A DNA stretch of 64,000 nucleotides from Bryoerythrophyllum caledonicum (Eukaryota; Streptophyta; Bryopsida; Pottiales; Pottiaceae): positions 19,960,637 to 20,024,636 of the forward strand of contig OZ020515.1 of the NCBI GenBank assembly GCA_963971425.1. The letters run 5' to 3'. Below the pieces are notes generated by a model. The model saw only the letters and a list, made by a program, of their open reading frames with translations, was not told where the DNA came from and did no database searches. A program made the translations under genes and the position numbers. The stretch's first letter is position 1. The number at the start of each line of letters is the position of its first letter. Below, one piece after another: positions 57,333 to 64,000 of this stretch.

Positions 57333-60300
57333 ATGGCAACACTTAGAACTGATGATCATTTCATTCCAATCCGAATCCCTTTAGGAGTTGATGGGCTTGC
57401 CTTGGTTACTTCATCGCTCCTTGCACTTCGTTTTGGCTACCGTATAGATACTATCCATATAGAGGAAGAGGTTTTAGATGATGTTGGAAATATCAGCTAC
57501 ACCATGCTTCAACTCAGTATACTTGTGGATGACCAAAAGACTTGGTTTTTGAACGAGGGTACTTACAAAGTGATCGGTTTGACTGACTTGCAGATGCAGG
57601 CATCTATGGAGATCTTGACGCCTGGGAAATCCACCACTTCCAGTGTCAACCCGGTGTTTAACACTCCACAGACGGGCGCACCAGATTCACCCTCGGCTTT
57701 CGTACATCTTACTCCTGCTTCTCCCATTCATATCTCGGACAGCGAAGATGACTTCCCTGAAGAAGATATCGGAGCGCGTACTCCTTCAACCCTCAACCCG
57801 CCATTGGCGTCCATGCACTCCCAACATCAACTTCATCCGACTCCATCTTCCGCATCACGGCCCCCTCTGCATCCCCAAACCCTAGAACGCACTAGTATTG
57901 TGGCGTGTTTGAAGAGTCTCGCCTCTAGGCCGGGGATGAAGAACGCGTTGAAGACCGTCAACTATGCTACAGTGCCCCACAGGAAAGTGGACTTCCTCCC
58001 CTCCACGTACGACGGTGATGTCATCTTCGAGTTGCCTCCTACTTCTATGGACGCCAGCACCTCCAAAGCTAAAAACATGCAAGGTATGGATAAAAAATAC
58101 GACGGCCATTGTTGGTGCCTTACAAAGACTTCAAACATTTTGAATGGAATGGGTCTCACTTTTAGGAGATCCTCTTGTTCTGGACATCTTCGTTGCGATA
58201 ACATGGAATGCGATTATTTAAAGTGCCCCAACAGAGAAGAGCCTTTCAACGAGAAGGAGTGGGTGGGGAACACCCCTATGCCAGTTGGGCCTGGGGCTCA
58301 AGCTCCCAAAGGTTCAACTCTAGTATGTAAGGTATGCAAAACCCCGCCTACCGTTATTGCTACATGTAATGCCATTATCTACTACGTCCAAGGACCTGCA
58401 TCGATGACTCGTGCTTGTGTGCATATTGGCACCCATGACCACCCTGTTGCGTTTGGAACCTGTCGAGAGTCCGAGGCAAAGATCAAGATGTTATTGGGTG
58501 AACACGTGGAGCGAAAACCATTAGCTACGAATTCAGCTATTGCGATGGCAGCAAGCAAAGAGTTCCTTGCTGAACATCTCATTCGTCCCCTAGAATCAGA
58601 GAAGACCATGACAGTAGAAGATATGAAGGACGTCATGGAAAAGTACGCCAACCTCGCCTCTCCAAACGTCAAGAATGCAATCTCATCAGATGAGGGGGTG
58701 TACAACATGGCCCTTTGTCCAGCGAAATATGTTTCCCGGTCAAGGAGGTGACAAGGATAAAGTCTTTGTATTTAAAATGAGTGAGATAGGACCCGGCTCA
58801 GGCGTTGATCTTGTGACAAGGATGCAAGCCGGCAGAGACTTGCAAGATGCGTGGCTCATGTTTGATCATGTCAAACGCGTCAAACAGTGGACCACTATGG
58901 CGTGCCATGTGTACGATTCCCAGTACTGTAGAGTGATGATGATCGCCGTGTGTGACATGCAATCTGAAGATACGGAGGCCCAATGTCTCATGTGGAAGGG
59001 AATCAACGAAGTAATGGCCAGAAATGGGCTCAATTCAATCAACTTCAAAGGATTCATGGCAGATAGCGCTGGTGCAAACTGGAATGCTGTGAGGAAGATC
59101 TACGGTTCTGGTGATCCGCTAGAGGTAATGGCCGATCGTGAGCGCACTTGCCTCCTTCATTGGACTACCTCCATGAATTGCCACACGGACAAGTACATCA
59201 AGAATGAGTTCCAGAATCAGCATCGTCTTCTATGCAAGCAGTACAAGGATTCCAAGACTATAGCCGAATCCGAAGTTCGATACCTTGCAATTCGGGCATG
59301 GTGGCAATCCTGTGGAGCTCCAAACAATGAAGCTCTTAAACAGCTTGGACAATGGCTCGCATTTTGGCACTACCGCTACCGGCAATGGGGTGCCTCCATG
59401 CAAATGGTAAGAGTCCTTTAAGAATCTGAAGTATTTTAGTCGTATTGGTTGTTGGATCCACCAACCTAAATCCTTGTTGTTGACATGTATTCCACAGGAC
59501 CTCACCGATGAAGAACGGGCTGAAATGCCATCTTGTAATTTGACGGAGTCAATTCATAACCGTTGGCTTCAACAGTCCGGAAACAAGGGGAACGACTTGT
59601 ACGATGCAACAGTGGACGACTTCGTACGTGCATTCATGCAATGCACTAACTATTTTCAGTTCTTGAAGGGAGGGCGCTCGGGTAGTGGACCCTCCAAGCA
59701 GGAGTTGCGACTACGCCATGCCCAGAGAATGGGAAAGCCCGAGAAAGTTGTTGAAGCTCTTCATTGCATGCCTAGAGCTAAGGAGTGGTGCACCCGTACG
59801 CCCCATTTTGAAGGAGAGGAAGTCTTTGGGTCTAGCAAGCGGAAGCTTGACCTTCCACTTGGATCCGAGTTTGACAGCCACCGCCCGGACAAGATGAACT
59901 TCTCCCATCCCAAAGTCCCTACCAGATCCACTAGAGCACGCCGGGAGAGTGCGCCTTCAACTCTTGATGTATCTCTCCCTTCTTCTCCTACTTCCTCAGA
60001 CGACGTCCAAATCATGTCCCCATCGGCATCAGCACCTATGGTGTCTTTAAGGGTTACGCATGTCATGAGCGTCCATGAGTCTGAGTGTGATTTGAAGAAA
60101 TGGCACATTGCTCGACTCCCTAAAAATTCAGGGAAGAGTTGCTTTGCTAAGCAGGCCCGGACAGGAAGGACGTGCAAGGAGAAGATTGTGCGCCTGGGTT
60201 AAAGTACTCTTGCTCCGACTTATTCTGGAATTCTACACGTTCGAAGGACATTGAAGGACCAGGTCATGGAGTTCTTCCACTGTGCGGACGACATCGAACG

Positions 60301-60946
60301 TTGTGTAAAGGGAACGAAGAGGAAGTGGGTGAACCACCAACCTCCTGTCCCTACAGTATGGCATGTGCTGAAGGGCACTAATCTCACAAAGGCTGAGATT
60401 ATTAGACTGGAGGAAGCTGGATTCCAGCTTCAAGAACACCGAGAAGTTTCACCAAGGCGTCTGTTTGGAGACGCATCCAATCGAGCAGCACATCCTAGTG
60501 CTATTCCACTACCTTCTATACCCAATGCACATCCAACGACTCGCGATTGTCGCCACATTCGCCGTCTCCCAAACGCCAAGGTCTCGGTGAAGCAGAGAAA
60601 TCGTTGGGAGTCAGCTGGTATTCTCGATGCTCGCATCTCGCAGATTATTCCAATTCCGTATCCGGCTAATGGATGCATCATCTTACTTCACTCAAAAAAG
60701 GCGCAGACTACAACCGAGTATCGGTTGACAATCGGCCCTCTCCCCGATTGTTCTTGTGCAGATTTCAAGGACATGTTGGCATGGACCAAAAAGAGAGGCG
60801 CTTGGTACCACTGCAAGCACCTCTACTACATCTTCCGTGTGGTGTGCAATCTCGATCACGAGGATGACCATTTTGTCCATGCCCCCACTTTCAGCTTCAA
60901 CGAGATCAAGAAAGTCATGGACAAAGGAGTCAATCGTTTCCTGTAG
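57333..60946 (+). pseudogene. Mutator-like transposase with zinc and SWIM domains, broken
   Basis: This would catalyse excision and integration of the element. Inferred exons are 57333-59406 and 59498-60946 (91-nt GTAAGA...CACAG intron, phase 0). Order: a variable N-terminus; a Cys/His cluster at residues about 255-372 (GHCWCL, CKVCKTPP, ACVHIGTHDHP), like the WRKY-GCM1 zinc fold known in some Mutator-like transposases; a DDE-type core with MMIAVCDMQSED, FMADSAGANWNAV and RTCLLHW; and a SWIM finger at about 60748-60830 (CSCADF...CKHLYY, CxC-CxH). Defects: a frame change between about 58680 and 58750 and an in-frame TAA at 60200-60202. The protein was near 1,180 residues. The first exon may lie further upstream. 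Confidence 0.82.
59448..59465. repeat. Palindrome site inside the transposase intron
   Basis: GTTGTTGGATCCACCAAC, one base from consensus, inside the 91-nt intron 59407-59497. Confidence 0.85.
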
Positions 60947-61135
60947 AGGATACCAAAAGCATATTTACTACTATAGGTCAAATTGACAGTCCTTATGTTT
61001 TGCAAATGAAGGCCTCAAAATCCGACAACCCACGGTTATAGGCAGAATTTTATTTTTAAAAATAGAAATATTTGAAAAAATATTCGAATATATTTTTATT
61101 TTTAGTAAAAATTATTTATTTTTAGTAACTTTTTG
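60947..61135. other. Transposase 3' flank, AT-rich
   Basis: Short AT-rich stretch between the transposase stop and the right subterminal repeats. It has a palindrome half-site (ATCCGACAAC) at 61020-61029. Confidence 0.5.
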
Positions 61136-61205
61136 CTCACCACTCATGAAATCACCGCTCACCGCTCATCGCTCAACGCTCATTGCTCACAAACTAGCGT
61201 CGTTG
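61136..61205 (-). repeat. Right terminal and subterminal inverted repeat of the large transposon
   Basis: On the plus strand this is a run of GCTCACC/GCTCATC/GCTCAACG-type repeats ending CTCACAAACTAGCGTCGTTG, the inverted counterpart of the left end. Confidence 0.8.
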
Positions 61206-61217
61206 ACCTTTATCCCA
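61206..61217. repeat. Target-site duplication, right
   Basis: ACCTTTATCCCA, the second copy of 44956-44967, followed directly by the continuing LINE sequence. Confidence 0.85.
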
Positions 61218-61649
61218 TCTATAAAGACTCTAGAAGATACCTTCAAAATACCCATTGATACAATTAGAAACACCTTTAAAAACATTAACATCACCGCTAC
61301 TCAATATGCCATGTCTATTTTACTACACAAACGCAAAATTGAAAACAACCAAGCCCTTCCCGACACACAAGACCCCCCTTGATTTTCCCCGCTTCGATTT
61401 TCCTGACTGATTAGTCTTGTGGCTCATGGCTTCCTGCTTGTTTGTTTGTGTTTTTGGCTACTTGTTTGGTAAGATGGATGTTTAGTTGGTTGGGTGTTTG
61501 CTTGGCGGGTCTCTGGCTACCCGTTATATAGTGTCTACCCTCGAGAGGGGGAAGTAGTTCCTGCTTATTAATTCCTTGTCCGGTGGGCATGGTCTTAGTA
61601 GTGGAACGAACAGACACTTTATTCACGCCGGTCCCTTCGGTACCGGCGT

Positions 61650-61726
<77 letters not shown>

Positions 61727-61743
61727 TCTCTTCTCTCTCTCTC
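61218..61743 (+). mobile_element. LINE 3' end (C-terminal codons, 3' UTR and tail)
   Basis: This continues the LINE interrupted at 44967. The codons to the stop at 61380-61382 correspond to the conserved C-terminal region seen at 29760-29927 (ILLHKRKIENNQ against ILLHKQKLENNQ). The 3' UTR has the CGAGAGGGGGAAGTAGTTCC block and a terminal hairpin GCCGGT-loop-ACCGGC at about 61628-61648, then a tail that here expanded into a long (CT)n tract. Confidence 0.9.
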
Positions 61744-61745
61744 TC
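61650..61745 (+). repeat. (CT)n microsatellite grown from the LINE tail
   Basis: Nearly pure TC/CT dinucleotides for about 95 bp, directly after the LINE 3' hairpin and GTTC. Other copies of the family end in (TTC)n, so this tract probably expanded from the tail. Confidence 0.9.
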
Positions 61746-61755
61746 AATCTTGTGC

Positions 61756-62206
61756 TTTTTGGATCTCTTGGACTTGTTGCCTTGTTGATGTATTATTGTG
61801 TGGTACTAATGGCCTGCATTGATGCTTTTGTTGCCTTGATATTGCTAAGGTCTATTGTGCTTGTGTTTGGATTAAGAAGCAGTAAGTGCGGCTCATGTTT
61901 CTCTCTATTAGAAGCGCATATCTGGTCTTCTCTATCTTAGATGTGTTTCTAGAGCGAGATGTGGTTTCAATTTTGTAAAGTCCTTGACCCTCTTTATTTT
62001 ATTGCATGTCTAAAGTTTCTAAAGGCTACATTTGCATTTGTTTGCCCAGATCCAACATTTTTCCCTACCATTCCCTGACTCTAACCTCATATTTGTGTTG
62101 TAAGTTGGGCGCACAACCAAGCCTGCCTCACCAATTGTCTTAGCACTCAGATCTGCGGCTAACTTCTCAAACACCTTCATTAGAATTGCAGAGCTTTAGC
62201 ATTTTA
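61756..62206. other. Flanking host DNA right of the LINE
   Basis: I see no gene or repeat here. It is moderately AT-rich. Confidence 0.5.
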
Positions 62207-62220
62207 CTCTCTCTTCACCT

Positions 62221-62555
62221 GAAGAAGAAGAACTCCGGCCCCAAAGGGACCGGCGTGAATATAGTGTTTGTTCATTCTATTCACTACTCCCATGGCCACC
62301 GGACAAAGGATAGTGAATCTAGAGCTACTTCCCCCTTTCGAAGGTAAACACTTTTCTACACTAAGTGCCTTAAAGACAACCAACATGTCATCCCCCCCAA
62401 GGGCTTTTTGGGTACCCATACATCGAGGTCTCAAGACCCCCACCATAGTTGGGTGGACTATGGTGGTAGGCACCACGCCGGCATGGGGATTTGAACTCAC
62501 AACCACCTCACCGGTGTGCCATGAATCAAACCACTACACCAAGGCCGTGGTGCCT
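62221..62555 (-). mobile_element. tRNA-derived SINE with LINE-shared 3' tail
   Basis: A 335-bp element flanked by CTCTCTCTTCACCT at 62207-62220 and 62556-62569. Read on the minus strand, the head has a box-A-like TGGTGTAGTGG (62531-62541) and a box-B-like GAGTTCAAATCC (62487-62498), the layout of an internal RNA polymerase III promoter. The body has a hairpin around CCACCATAGT/ACTATGGTGG. The last 120 bp and the GCCGGTCCC-loop-GGGGCCGG hairpin with (TTC)n match the 3' end of the LINE family, which implies mobilisation by that LINE. Confidence 0.9.
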
Positions 62556-62569
62556 CTCTCTCTTCACCT

Positions 62570-63816
62570 CATATCATCCAAACCTCCAAGCATGCACATG
62601 TGATCTTTATATATTTTCATAGTTGTGAACTTGTTGTAAAATAGAGTCTCAAATTATAGTTGCCAATTTACAATGGAGCAATATTATTCAATATGACATG
62701 ACATTGTAGCACAATTCAAGAAATTTTTATATTTTTCAAAAAAAGTAAATGAGAGGACCTTATATGTAATATGCCAACTTACATTATTTGAGTAATGCAT
62801 ATGGGATGCAAAATTTAGATTCATAACTAATAGATGTGTAAATTGACACATTTAGAGTATATAGCAAACCATCTAGTTAGATGAAGAACCACATCCATTT
62901 GTCATTAATAAACAAAGATACACGTGGAAGAAGTTTTGCAAAAACATTAATTATTTCAAAAAAATCCTAATATAACTTTTTAATTTTTAAAAACTAAAAA
63001 TTAAATTATTTTACTATTAAAATAAAAAATAAATCATGAACTAAAACATAAGTGATAGCCATGTTTAGACATTCTAGTTATTTAGTAAATGATATAATAT
63101 TTTTCAAAAATTCACCATTGAACAACTTTTAAATTTTTTAACATGTACAAATGTGTGATGTATTTAGTAGAGGTGAAAAGTAATAGAATACATACAATTA
63201 AAGATGATACCACACGATTCAAAAAAAAATGTTTTGATTAATATTCAAAAGGGTTGTTTTTTTAATATATGCTAATATATTCTAATAGTTATTTGAATGT
63301 GACTTTGGTCAAACAATAATTTCTTTGAGGGACCTTTTGGTATTAAATTAAAATAAATATATGAACAAATGCATTACATGCTTAAGCTTTCAATATAATT
63401 AAACATCGAAAGGAAAATTTAAAAGTAAAAATCTAACCATAGAACAAATTTAAAATAAAACTCAATTTTTTTTTATGTGAAACCTTTTAATGAACTAAAA
63501 TAAAACATGATTCCACACACAATTGTTTTGCATATTTACATACACCAAAAATAGATCCTTTTAAACGTATAATAAGATATAGAAAGTCCGAAGATAAAAT
63601 TAACAAGGATGGACCCAAAAGTGGAATTGACGAGAATGTCTATTTAATCCTGTAACATTGAGGTGGGTTTGGATAATGGCCGAATCTATGATGGAAATAG
63701 ATTTCATAGTATATCATCTATTACACTCTATCATCCATAGCCACATCGGCTTTAGAGGGTTAAAGACGGATCTGCTTGGAATGGGTGACATGAAAGTGCT
63801 AGAATGAAACCGACAG
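62570..63816. other. AT-rich intergenic DNA
   Basis: Very AT-rich, with stops in all frames. I see no gene, RNA or element. Confidence 0.5.
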
Positions 63817-64000
63817 GAATGTGCCTACGGGCGTAAGTGACGAGAAGGTGTCCATGGACGTACATGACGAGAATGTGGCCATGAGTGTAGGTGACGGGAA
63901 TGTGCCTACGGGTGTAAGTGACGAGAATGTGTCCATGGACGTACATGACGAGAATGTGGCCATGCGTGTAGGTGACGGGAATGTGCCCATGGGCATGAGT
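63817..64000. repeat. 27-bp minisatellite in 81-bp higher-order units
   Basis: Repeats of the type GAATGTG(CCTACGGG/TCCATGGA/GCCATGAG)...GTGACG follow each other every 27 bp, and three variants form an 81-bp higher-order unit. It runs off the window end. Because 27 is divisible by three, the minus strand stays open and would encode 9-residue repeats (HGHILVTYT type). Coding is unproven. Confidence 0.85.

Larger units (their letters stand above)
44968..61205. mobile_element. 16.2 kb Mutator-like transposon carrying ParB-like and methyltransferase-like genes
   Basis: The element interrupts the LINE. ACCTTTATCCCA flanks it at 44956-44967 and 61206-61217, and joining the flanks restores the order seen in the LINE copy at 29187. 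A target duplication of 9-12 bp fits Mutator-like elements. The ends share GCTAGTTTGTGAGC in inverted orientation, then irregular GAGCGGTGA-like subterminal repeats. The plus strand encodes a SWIM-finger transposase (57333-60946). The minus strand encodes ParB-like and methyltransferase-like exons (47079-53018). Eighteen copies of a palindrome are spread through it. Several stops and a frameshift show this copy is decaying. Confidence 0.88.

Noticed and set aside
62470-62550. A functional tRNA gene on the minus strand
   Set aside because: Box A-like and box B-like strings are present, but no cloverleaf can be drawn, and the sequence continues into a LINE-type tail with flanking target duplications: it is a SINE.

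Overview
The window looks like nuclear DNA from a repeat-rich land plant. The host gene is a MEKK1-type MAPKKK with plant-like motifs. The mobile elements are pogo, CACTA and Mutator-like transposons, a LINE and a tRNA-derived SINE, and several genes have GT-AG introns with GTAAGT donors. An RNase H-bearing, 2A-bearing LINE suggests a lineage outside well-studied flowering plants, but the species cannot be named. There are no rRNA or functional tRNA genes and no CRISPR array.

1-31692 is a tandem segmental duplication: unit 1 (1-13339), unit 2 (13340-27890) and a shorter, more diverged unit 3 (27891-31692). Units 1 and 2 each carry a MITE, a SINE/LINE 3' tail, a pogo-like transposon with a broken transposase, an internal LINE fragment, and an intact minus-strand MAPKKK reading frame with a long 5' region containing splice-donor-like sites. 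Unit 3 keeps the empty pogo site and has gained two 5'-truncated LINE insertions. Unit 2 alone has a 1.37 kb non-autonomous CACTA element. The insertions give a relative order: unit 3 split off, pogo inserted, units 1 and 2 duplicated, CACTA inserted.

31693-34555 is AT-rich, degraded and unassigned. From 34568 to 61743 lies a LINE of about 10.9 kb bounded by a 12-bp target-site duplication. It has a G-poor sense strand, a tandemly repeated 5' leader, a first protein ending in a perfect 2A motif, an APE endonuclease, a reverse transcriptase, an RNase H, zinc-knuckle-like segments and an extra C-terminal region. A tRNA-derived SINE at 62221-62555 shares its 3' tail, which suggests it uses this LINE's machinery.

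The LINE is split by a 16.2 kb DNA transposon (44968-61205) with related inverted ends and a matching target duplication of up to 12 bp. This is the most unusual part of the window. On the plus strand it encodes a Mutator-like transposase (WRKY/GCM1-like zinc site, DDE-like core, SWIM finger). On the minus strand it encodes exons with a ParB/sulfiredoxin-type domain followed by exons resembling a beta-class DNA amino-methyltransferase with altered catalytic motifs. The element also holds at least 18 copies of an 18-bp palindrome, consensus GTTGTYGGATCCRACAAC, most in a phased array inside the putative ParB-MTase gene, and a cluster of 16 GATC sites just upstream of that gene. I found none of these palindromes elsewhere in the window. 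A ParB-fold protein, a methylase-fold protein and GATC-centred palindromes in one eukaryotic transposon suggest a parS-like or methylation-like cis/trans system. That link is inference.

61756-64000 is mostly AT-rich and holds the SINE and a 27-bp minisatellite that runs off the window end.
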